NCBI GenBank assembly: GCA_027483425.1
Contig: JAIXUR010000635.1
Coordinates: 1-9,679, forward strand
Source of the DNA: Cyanobacteriota bacterium
Lineage (GTDB): Bacteria > Cyanobacteriota > Cyanobacteriia > Phormidesmidales > Phormidesmidaceae
Direction: 5' to 3'
Length of the DNA: 9,679 nt
Positions 1 through 5,443 of this stretch are shown here, piece by piece. Position numbers and translations under genes: made by a program. Each line of letters begins with the position of its first letter. The first letter of the stretch is position 1. Under the pieces are notes generated by a model. It was given only the letters and a program-made list of their open reading frames with translations. It did no database searches and had not been told where the DNA came from.

Positions 1-61
1 CTCGGAGCTAGCGTTGCCTTAACTTGCTGCTGCACATTTCGGAATAGTGACGTGTCGCGGG
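1..61. other. Window edge, no gene seen
   Basis: These 61 bases lie downstream of the DUF1232 stop. I see no open frame with family features, no stem-loop followed by a T-run, and no repeat. The stretch may be the 3' flank of the DUF1232 gene or the edge of a gene outside the window. Confidence 0.4.
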
Positions 62-346
62 TTACTCGAGATCGCTGGGCAGGGCTGGAGGTTCGCCGCT
101 GGTGGCGGTAGTGAGGGTCTTTTTCTCTTTCATGGCCTGGCGGCGATCGAGCAGCACCTGGGTAATGCCCGTGGCTAGCAAGGTGGCAACCACGCCATCG
201 TCAACCCAGCCGACGACAGGAATCAGGTCGGGGGAAAAGTCGAGGGGGCTAACCAGGTATAGCAGCGAGGCACCCATGACTACCCAGCGGTAGCGGGGGT
301 GCTTCAGTAGACCATTGTAGAGGCGGGTAAAGAAGGGGATTTTCAT
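62..346 (-). CDS. YkvA/DUF1232 family small membrane protein
   Basis: This is a 94-residue protein of the DUF1232 (YkvA-like) family, whose biochemical role is unknown. The family signature is at residues 30-50: YLVSPLDFSPDLIPVVGWVD, followed by a further D. It is a hydrophobic hairpin-like segment with the conserved SP-DxxPD-IP-GxxDD pattern. Before it is a short basic N-terminus (KHPRYRW); after it come a second hydrophobic stretch (about 51-66) and a charged tail rich in K and E. The length is normal for the family. The ATG at 344-346 is the only good start, and no Shine-Dalgarno sequence is visible before it. It lies 91 bp downstream of the AI-2E transporter gene on the same strand, so co-transcription is possible. 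The gap between them carries an AT-rich repeat and a G/C run. The family call is firm; the function is not known. Confidence 0.9.
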   Translation of the reverse strand: MKIPFFTRLYNGLLKHPRYRWVVMGASLLYLVSPLDFSPDLIPVVGWVDDGVVATLLATGITQVLLDRRQAMKEKKTLTTATSGEPPALPSDLE

Positions 347-386
347 GGGCCTGGGGGGAGGGGGAGCTTGGATTTCAGGTTTCGGG

Positions 387-409
387 TTTTGAACTTTGAA
401 TTTTGAACT
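387..409 (-). repeat. AT-rich GTTCAAAA repeat, copy 1
   Basis: On the minus strand this 23-base stretch contains AGTTCAAAA twice with a 14-base period. It matches 22 of 23 bases of the stretch at 7134-7156. It lies in the 91-bp gap upstream of the DUF1232 gene, in the same orientation relative to that gene as copy 2 is to the PPC gene. It resembles the low-complexity spacer repeats common in cyanobacterial genomes. No function can be inferred from sequence alone. Confidence 0.75.
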
Positions 410-437
410 TTGCTGAATAGACAGGCAACGGTGATCG

Positions 438-1547
438 TTACGGGTTGTCTGGAGCTGGGGCTGGGTCAGGACTGGCGGCAGGGGGAAAGACTGGTGGGGT
501 GGTGACCTCGCCTCGGGACTCAGCCACCATATCGGTGATGATTTCTTTAATCACGCTGGCGATGGGCACGGCGATTAAAATGCCCATGACACCGCCCAGC
601 CTAGCGCCAATAAACACCGAAACAATCAGCCAGATGGGGTTAACGCCAATCAGATCGCCCATCACCTTGGGCAAAATTATCTCGTCTAGGATTTGCCCCA
701 GCACCAGCGCAATGATAAACACCTGAATGCCGGTGCCTAGGTCGTGGAACATGACAAACAGGCTGACGGAGGTTTGGGCAAACGCCCCCATAAATGGGAA
801 CAGGCTGCCCATGCCAATCAGCATGGCAAACATCAGCGCCAGGGGCACTCGAATGAGGGTAAATATCAGCGCTAGCACCAGGCCAAATCCGGTGGCCAGC
901 ATGACCTGGACGCTAATAAAGCGCCGAAACTTGTAGGGCACACGGGTTTCTAGTCGTTCTCGCCACCAGGGCGAGAGCCAGCCCATAATGCCAGCCCAGG
1001 CCTTGCCCCCTTTGGTGAGCATAAATACCGTCAGCACCACCACAAAAAACACCTTAAAGCCACTGCTGATGCTGCCAGCCAGCAGCCCTAGCAGGGTTGT
1101 GCCTAGGGTTCGCATGACCCCGGTCATTTGCCGCACCAGCTGAGCCTGGAGATCGTTGAAGCTGACATCTAGAGACTCGGCCATGGGGAGCTGGTCGAGC
1201 CAGCTCAATAGCCCGTCGCTGGAGGCCACCCACTGGGGTAACTGATTGATGAAGGTGCCAATTTGGCTAACCAGGGCCGGCAGCACCAAAAAACCGCCGA
1301 TGAAAATGGCCGCGATCGCCACCACCAGTACCAGAGACAAACTCACCGCCCGGGGCACCCCGCGCCGCTGCAAAAACTGCACTGGGTAGTCGAGTACCAG
1401 GGCCAGAATGATGGCGATCAACACCAGGGTGACCAGGGGTTGCAAAAAACTAACCAGCCGGGTAAACAGCCAGCCGTTTAAGAAAAACAGCGGAAACAGC
1501 AGGGAATTTCGCAGCCAGCGGGGGAAGACCAACGCCTTTGGATTCAT
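438..1547 (-). CDS. AI-2E family transporter (PerM/UPF0118)
   Basis: A 369-residue polytopic inner-membrane protein of the AI-2E/PerM (UPF0118) family. Known members export autoinducer-2 or act as Na+/H+ antiporters or other efflux proteins, so the substrate here cannot be assigned. Hydrophobic segments lie at about residues 14-32, 33-55 and 65-90. A less hydrophobic central region (about 95-150) contains the expected amphipathic stretch. Further membrane segments run from about 155 to 345. The family's conserved C-terminal motif is present: QILDEIILPKVMGD at residues 285-298, followed by GVNPIWLIVSVFIGARLGG and an AVPIA segment. The last 25 residues or so are a Pro/Ala-rich tail that is probably disordered. 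The ATG at 1545-1547 gives the expected N-terminus. It lies 156 bp downstream of an aldo/keto reductase and 91 bp upstream of DUF1232, all on one strand. The spacings do not settle whether this is an operon. In cyanobacteria an AI-2 quorum role is doubtful. Confidence 0.93.
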   Translation of the reverse strand: MNPKALVFPRWLRNSLLFPLFFLNGWLFTRLVSFLQPLVTLVLIAIILALVLDYPVQFLQRRGVPRAVSLSLVLVVAIAAIFIGGFLVLPALVSQIGTFINQLPQWVASSDGLLSWLDQLPMAESLDVSFNDLQAQLVRQMTGVMRTLGTTLLGLLAGSISSGFKVFFVVVLTVFMLTKGGKAWAGIMGWLSPWWRERLETRVPYKFRRFISVQVMLATGFGLVLALIFTLIRVPLALMFAMLIGMGSLFPFMGAFAQTSVSLFVMFHDLGTGIQVFIIALVLGQILDEIILPKVMGDLIGVNPIWLIVSVFIGARLGGVMGILIAVPIASVIKEIITDMVAESRGEVTTPPVFPPAASPDPAPAPDNP

Positions 1548-1703
1548 GGGTCATCGGATAGGGGAACTTGCCCGAGGGTACTACGTGCCGGTAAACAACC
1601 CCCAGGATAGGGCAAACGTTTTTGAGTCCAGGCCGCCTCGTGGGGGGAAGCCCTGCTCAAGGTCTAGGCCTACGCTGTGGGTCTAGAACCCAACACGAGC
1701 CTA

Positions 1704-2666
1704 TCATCCAAAGGTCCACATCACGGGGTCGGCGGGGAGGTGATCGGTCACGGTGCGGCTGATCGCGTCAATTTCAGCCAGATCGGCGGGGGATAGGGCG
1801 ATCGCCGCTGCCTTGGCATTCTCCACCGCCTGCTCAGCGTTGCGGGCACCCACGATCGCCGTGGTCTGGGGCTGGGCGATCAGCCAGGCCAGGGCCAGGT
1901 TGCCCAGGGTGGTGGGGTGGCGATCGGCGATCGGGCGCAGGTGCTCTAAGGCCGCCTGGGCTTTGGCGTACAGCGGCGGCTGAAACAGCTTGTTTTTGCT
2001 GCGCACATCCTCGGCGGGGAACTGGTGGTCGGGGCCAAATTTGCCGGTCAGCAGCCCCTGGGCCAAGGACGAGTAGGCCAGGATGGTGATGTTGTGCTGC
2101 ACACAGTAGGGCAGCAGCTCCGCCTCGACCCCGCGCCAAAACAGAGAATAGGGCGGCTGCAGGCTGTCGATGCGACCATAGGTGAGCGCTTCTTCCAGCT
2201 GCGATCGCGAAAAGTTTGACACCCCAATGGCGCGAATTTTGCCCTGGGCCTGGAGCTGATTCAGCGCCCCCATGGTTTCGCCCAGGGGCACCACCTCGCT
2301 GCCAAAGGCCCCTGAGGGCCAGTGGATCTGGTACAGGTCAATGACATCAGTCTGCAGGCGCTTAAGGGAATTTTCGCAGGCCTCGATCACCTGGTCGGCC
2401 TTGAGGTGGTTGGCAAAGACCTTGGTGGCCAGGATGGTGCGTTCGTGCCGATCCCCCAGGGCCTTACCTACCAGCTCCTCGGAGTAGCCCTCACCGTAGA
2501 CCTCGGCGGTGTCAAAGGTGGTAATGCCCGCCTCCAGCGCCGCCTGCATGGCGTGGATCACCTCATCATCGTCCACCCCAACCCAGCCGCGCTTGCCCGC
2601 CTGCCAGGTGCCAAAGATCAGTGGGGTAATGTCGATGTCGCTGTTGCCCAGCTTGCGGGTTTCCAT
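1704..2666 (-). CDS. Aldo/keto reductase (AKR11/YhdN-IolS-like)
   Basis: A 320-residue cytosolic NAD(P)H-dependent aldo/keto reductase with a (beta/alpha)8 barrel. The catalytic tetrad is intact: Asp52 and Tyr57 in FDTAEVYGEG, Lys82 in ATKVF, and His115 in YQIHWP. Other family landmarks are the N-terminal MxxRxLGxSxxxxxPLxFGTW pattern, GVSNFS (about residues 148-153), SSLAQGLLTGKF (about 199-210) and the cofactor-binding loop VGARNAEQAVEN (about 272-283). The overall pattern resembles bacterial AKR11 enzymes such as YhdN and IolS. The substrate cannot be told from sequence; small aldehydes or sugar-derived carbonyls are typical of relatives. The start at 2664-2666 matches the family N-terminus and has no clear Shine-Dalgarno. 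The gene stands divergent from the RadD-like helicase across a 312-bp gap. A second, distantly related AKR lies at 7590-8555. Confidence 0.95.
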   Translation of the reverse strand: METRKLGNSDIDITPLIFGTWQAGKRGWVGVDDDEVIHAMQAALEAGITTFDTAEVYGEGYSEELVGKALGDRHERTILATKVFANHLKADQVIEACENSLKRLQTDVIDLYQIHWPSGAFGSEVVPLGETMGALNQLQAQGKIRAIGVSNFSRSQLEEALTYGRIDSLQPPYSLFWRGVEAELLPYCVQHNITILAYSSLAQGLLTGKFGPDHQFPAEDVRSKNKLFQPPLYAKAQAALEHLRPIADRHPTTLGNLALAWLIAQPQTTAIVGARNAEQAVENAKAAAIALSPADLAEIDAISRTVTDHLPADPVMWTFG

Positions 2667-2720
2667 GGGTTAGCACTCTGATCGGACGCTCGTATCCCTG
2701 CATAATAGCGTCTGCGGCCC

Positions 2721-2745
2721 AGACCCCCTTGCCTAGACCCCCTTG
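2721..2745 (+). repeat. 11-bp tandem direct repeat
   Basis: AGACCCCCTTG occurs at 2721-2731 and again at 2735-2745, separated by CCT, for a 14-bp period. It lies between the two divergent genes and could be an operator or simple filler. Nothing in the sequence decides which. Confidence 0.6.
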
Positions 2746-2839
2746 ATTAGAGGAACGCTTGATAGTACTAGTTTATTATTGAAATGAGACCCTAGAGGCA
2801 TGACCAGCCTTCAACCCTGGGGAGCCCCGATTGTCTGTA

Positions 2840-2913
2840 GGCCAGAGATTTGGGCAGACACCGTAGTCCCGGCGGTCTGAAACGTTTCCTAGGTCAGAGA
2901 TTTGGGCAGACAC
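2840..2913 (+). repeat. 22-bp near-identical direct repeat pair
   Basis: The 22 bases at 2840-2861 and 2892-2913 match at 21 positions; the core is CAGAGATTTGGGCAGACAC. The copies are 52 bp apart start to start. The second copy runs into the inverted repeat at 2904-2925, whose left arm it supplies. The first copy lacks the matching right arm, so it looks like a decayed or truncated copy of the same element. Confidence 0.75.
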
Positions 2914-2929
2914 ATGGGTCTGCCCCTAC
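2904..2929 (-). repeat. GTAGGGGC-type inverted repeat, copy 1
   Basis: Perfect 8-bp arms GGGCAGAC (2904-2911) and GTCTGCCC (2918-2925) enclose the 6-base loop ACATGG. Read on the minus strand the element begins GGTAGGGGCAGACC, the same GGTAGGGGC lead-in as the inverted repeat at 8687-8710. Such short dispersed hairpins are common between cyanobacterial genes. There is no T-run, so it is not a standard terminator. Confidence 0.8.
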
Positions 2930-2955
2930 CCATCCATCCACCTATCCACCATCCA

Positions 2956-2988
2956 CCCATCCACCCACCCACGCCCCCATGCCCCCCC
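2956..2988 (-). other. Candidate G-quadruplex motif at a start codon
   Basis: On the minus strand this segment has five runs of at least three G (3, 3, 3, 5 and 7 bases) separated by loops of 1 to 5 bases, which satisfies the usual G3+N1-7 rule. It covers the ATG at 2979-2981 of the RadD-like gene. The plus strand is correspondingly C-rich and unstructured. Whether a quadruplex forms or matters is inference. Confidence 0.5.
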
Positions 2989-4550
2989 AACTCCGCCCCT
3001 ACCAGGTCGACCTGATCAACGACCTCTACCGCAAGCTCAACGAGGGACATAAACGGGTGGCGATCATCGCTGGTACCGGGGCGGGCAAGACTGTCATCAG
3101 CGGGCAGATCTGCGCCCATGCGGAAGGGGCGGGCAAGCGGCTGATGTTTTTGGTGCACCTCGATGTGCTGGTGGGCCAGACCTACGAAAAAATGAAATCC
3201 TTTGGCCTCCACTGTGGCTTCATCAAGGCGGGGTGGGAGGAAAACCGCGAGGCTCCGATCCAGATCGCCAGTATTCAAACCATGGCGAAACGACGCTGGT
3301 GGAAGCAGTGGCCCGCCGATGTGGTGTTCTACGACGAAGGCCACATCACCCTGTTTAGCCAGGTGGGCAAGTCGGTGCTCAAGACCTTTCCCAATGCCGT
3401 GCACCTGGTGATGACCGCGACCCCCGAGCGCCTGGGCAAGGAGCAGCTGGGCGACTATATGGATACCCTGGTGGCCTCGCCCGTGCCCAGCGACCTCCAG
3501 CAGCGGGGCTTTCTGGCTGCTATGAAGTACTACAGCATGCCCGCCGACGGGGTGGCCAACCTGCAGGAGGTCAAAACCGTGCGCGGCGACTACGACGAGG
3601 TGGGGCTCAAAAATGCCTGCGATCGCCCCGAACTGATCGAAAAAATCATCCAGGAGTGGCAGCGCCTCTGCCCTGGCAAGCGCACCATTGCCTTTTGCGT
3701 CGATATCGAGCATGCCCGCCACGTGGCCGAGGCTTTTCGGGCGGCGGGCATTGCCGCCGACACCGTCGAAGGGGGCACCCCGATCAAAGAGCGCCAGCGC
3801 ATGTACCAAGACCTGCAGGCCAAAACCATCCTGGTGCTCACCTCCTGCAACGTGATTAGCATTGGCTTTGACGAGCCCAGCGTCGAGGTGGGGCTGATGC
3901 TGCGGCCCACCCAGTCAAGCGCCATGCACCTGCAGCAGATTGGCCGGGTGATGCGGATTTCGCCCCAGACGGGTAAGCAGTACGGCATCATTCTGGACCA
4001 GGCGGGCAACCTGGAGCGGCTGGGGTTTCCTGAAGACATCAAAGACTATTACCTGCCGCACCAGCAGGACAGCAGCGGCGGCGGCAAACCACCCCCGACC
4101 AAGCCCTGCCCCCAGTGTGGGCGGATTGTGCTGTCGTTTATTGTCAAATGCCCTGACTGTAGCCACCAGTGGATTACCGAGCGTACCCTGAATTTAGAGG
4201 ACATGGTGGAGATTTACTCCGTGGAGCAGGCCCATCAGATCACCGATCCCACCATTCTGAGGGAGATGTTCCATGGCTACCGGCGGCGAGCCTATCACCT
4301 GGGGTATGCGCCCACCCTGGCCGACCATGATTTCAACGCCAAGTGCGGTCGGCAACCTAGAAAAGAGTGGTACTTTGGCTCGATCTTTCAGGGCCGCCCC
4401 ACCCCCCAGCAAATGCTGGACTACCTCCAGTATTTGAAGAAGAGCGCCAAACGTCTCGGCCAGCGAGAAGACTGGATTATTCATGAATTCGAACAGGAGA
4501 TTGGCCCTGGCAGCTTTCAGCGGGTGGCCAACCTCCGCCAGGCCCTCTAA
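2979..4550 (+). CDS. RadD-like SF2 DEAD/DEAH-box helicase with Zn ribbon
   Basis: A 523-residue superfamily 2 helicase. Motifs in order: LRPYQ (Q-motif-like, 5-9), Walker A AGTGAGKT (31-38), motif Ia LVHLDVLVGQT (58-68), motif II DEGH (119-122) and motif III TAT (146-148). Then motif IV RTIAFCVDIEHA (235-246), motif V GFDEPSVEVGLMLRPT (296-311) and motif VI QIGRVMR (320-326). A four-cysteine zinc ribbon follows (Cys377, 380, 391, 394), then about 130 residues with no domain I recognise. The order, the FDxPxVxxxxxLRPT/QQIGR block and the trailing zinc ribbon resemble E. coli RadD (YejH), which works with RecA in double-strand break repair. A repair role here is inferred from that. I chose the ATG at 2979 because homology begins at once with PPQLRPYQ. 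The open frame continues upstream to a TTG at 2850, but those 43 codons read only repeat DNA. The gene ends 7 bp from a convergent DNA glycosylase. Other SF2 helicases remain possible. Confidence 0.88.
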   Translation: MPPQLRPYQVDLINDLYRKLNEGHKRVAIIAGTGAGKTVISGQICAHAEGAGKRLMFLVHLDVLVGQTYEKMKSFGLHCGFIKAGWEENREAPIQIASIQTMAKRRWWKQWPADVVFYDEGHITLFSQVGKSVLKTFPNAVHLVMTATPERLGKEQLGDYMDTLVASPVPSDLQQRGFLAAMKYYSMPADGVANLQEVKTVRGDYDEVGLKNACDRPELIEKIIQEWQRLCPGKRTIAFCVDIEHARHVAEAFRAAGIAADTVEGGTPIKERQRMYQDLQAKTILVLTSCNVISIGFDEPSVEVGLMLRPTQSSAMHLQQIGRVMRISPQTGKQYGIILDQAGNLERLGFPEDIKDYYLPHQQDSSGGGKPPPTKPCPQCGRIVLSFIVKCPDCSHQWITERTLNLEDMVEIYSVEQAHQITDPTILREMFHGYRRRAYHLGYAPTLADHDFNAKCGRQPRKEWYFGSIFQGRPTPQQMLDYLQYLKKSAKRLGQREDWIIHEFEQEIGPGSFQRVANLRQAL

Positions 4551-4557
4551 CGATTGG

Positions 4558-5211
4558 TTACCGTTTCGACACGGCGTTGGAATCAGCCACATACCAGCGC
4601 CAGGGCCGGTCGGCCCCCTGGGTGAGGCCAATGCGGGTGGTCTGGGTGATGGCGATCGCCCCCGTTTCTGCCCGCTGCTGCCAGGTGGCGTCCCTCGGTG
4701 CTAGCCAGAGGCCCGTTTCGGGGGTAAGGGGCTGGTCGGTGAGGGTGCGATCGATGTCGAGCAGACGACAGAGTTTGCCGGGGCCGGCCCCCCAGCGGGC
4801 CGGTTTTTCGGGCCGGTAGTCCACCAGCCACGGGGGAATGGTGGTCAGTTCTACCGCTCGTATCAACACGGCGCTGGGGACGCGATCGCGATCAGTGACC
4901 ACGTTAAAGCAGTGGTAGACGCCGTAGATCAGGTAGACGTAGCTATGGCCGGGGGGGCCAAACATCACCCGGTTGCGGGGCGTTTCGTGGCGATAGGCGT
5001 GGCAGGCGGGGTCGCCCTCGGTGTAGGCTTCGGTTTCGACAATGGTGGCCGCCAGCTGGCGGCCATCGGCCCAGCGCCGCACCAGACGGCAGCCCAGCAA
5101 ATCTGGGGCCACCGCTAGGGCCGACCGCCCAAGCCAGGCCGGGTCAATCGCAGCGGTCTGGTCACAAACCTTTATATCGTCTCCTGGGGCAGGCTTGCTA
5201 AGATAGCTCAC
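4558..5211 (-). CDS. Alkyladenine DNA glycosylase (AAG/MPG family)
   Basis: A 217-residue monofunctional DNA-3-methyladenine glycosylase of the AAG/MPG fold, not AlkA or Tag. It would flip out and excise alkylated purines to start base excision repair. The active-site block is VETEAY (58-63): Glu61 matches the general base Glu125 of human AAG and Tyr63 the intercalating Tyr127. His71 aligns with His136. TPRNRVMFGPPG (77-88) and YVYLIYGVYHCFNVV (91-105) follow, with Tyr93 and Asn103 at the Tyr159 and Asn169 positions. The C-terminal half contains GPGKLCRLLDID, which packs the active-site cleft in the family. Length is typical of bacterial members. The first 25 or so residues are poorly conserved; the ATG at 5209-5211 is the only start before the conserved block. 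It converges on the RadD-like helicase with a 7-bp gap and diverges from the ndhP-like gene with 56 bp between starts. Confidence 0.95.
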   Translation of the reverse strand: MSYLSKPAPGDDIKVCDQTAAIDPAWLGRSALAVAPDLLGCRLVRRWADGRQLAATIVETEAYTEGDPACHAYRHETPRNRVMFGPPGHSYVYLIYGVYHCFNVVTDRDRVPSAVLIRAVELTTIPPWLVDYRPEKPARWGAGPGKLCRLLDIDRTLTDQPLTPETGLWLAPRDATWQQRAETGAIAITQTTRIGLTQGADRPWRWYVADSNAVSKR

Positions 5212-5230
5212 GACAGCAGATCCAATAGTA

Positions 5231-5259
5231 TTGACGCTTTAATCATCGTTACCTACCAC
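5231..5259 (+). promoter_or_regulatory. Weak possible promoter for the ndhP-like gene
   Basis: TTGACG at 5231-5236 is a good -35 match. At the ideal 17-base spacing the -10 is TACCAC (5254-5259), which keeps only the first two consensus bases. The start codon is at 5268, so transcription from here would leave almost no leader. Treat as tentative. Confidence 0.2.
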
Positions 5260-5267
5260 TTACCACT

Positions 5268-5390
5268 ATGGATATCAAACTTGTTCTCGCTATCTTGACC
5301 GGGCTGTTTGTGGTGGCCACCCTCTTCTTTGGCACCAAAAACGGCTTCTACGACACCGATAGCTACCACGGTAACGGTTCGGCCCACTAG
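5268..5390 (+). CDS. ndhP: Small single-span membrane protein, probable NDH-1 subunit NdhP
   Basis: A 40-residue protein starting MDIKLVLAILTG. One transmembrane helix covers about residues 4-22, followed by a polar tail of about 18 residues, GTKNGFYDTDSYHGNGSAH. The codon use matches the surrounding genes, and the ATG (5268-5270) and TAG (5388-5390) are unambiguous. The size (about 4.3 kDa), N-out-like short hydrophobic start and the conserved-looking FYDTD-YHGNG-AH tail fit my memory of the cyanobacterial NDH-1L small subunit NdhP. That subunit stabilises the large thylakoid NDH-1 complex used in respiration and cyclic electron flow. I could not check an alignment, so the gene is likely but the name is moderate. 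Alternatives are NdhQ or a small photosystem protein. No Shine-Dalgarno is present. The gene is divergent from the DNA glycosylase and 53 bp before the beta-CASP gene. Confidence 0.6.
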   Translation: MDIKLVLAILTGLFVVATLFFGTKNGFYDTDSYHGNGSAH

Positions 5391-5443
5391 GATGGCCCGA
5401 TTCTCGTGGCCCTGCCTAGGGTCGCTCGGGTCTTCATCGTTCT

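Larger units (their letters stand above)
2667..2978. other. Gene-free divergent region with repeats
   Basis: This 312-bp stretch separates two divergent genes and holds no supported gene. In order it contains an 11-bp direct repeat AGACCCCCTTG at 2721-2731 and 2735-2745, an AT-richer patch at 2762-2790, and a 22-bp near-duplicate at 2840-2861 and 2892-2913. Then come an inverted repeat at 2904-2925 and a 50-base tract without G at 2923-2972. Promoters for both flanking genes must lie here, but no well-spaced -35/-10 pair stands out. Confidence 0.7.

Noticed and set aside
345..371. A G-rich run upstream of DUF1232 as a quadruplex
   Set aside because: Only three runs of at least three G are close together; the fourth is GG, so it does not meet the usual rule.
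2743..2771. Promoter for the helicase (TTGATT with TACTAG, 17 bases apart)
   Set aside because: The -10 is a poor match and the -35 overlaps a direct repeat; too weak to list as a feature.
2840..2925. A CRISPR-like repeat array
   Set aside because: There are only two copies, the second runs straight into an inverted repeat, and there are no further units or cas genes.
2850..2978. A 43-codon N-terminal extension of the RadD-like helicase from a TTG start
   Set aside because: It translates a duplicated spacer repeat, an inverted repeat and CCAY repeats into Pro/Thr/His-rich sequence, while family similarity starts right at the ATG at 2979.
2889..3809. A 306-codon open frame antisense to the helicase
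   Set aside because: It lies opposite clearly conserved helicase motifs; its Gly/His-rich product shows no family features and is a by-product of high GC.
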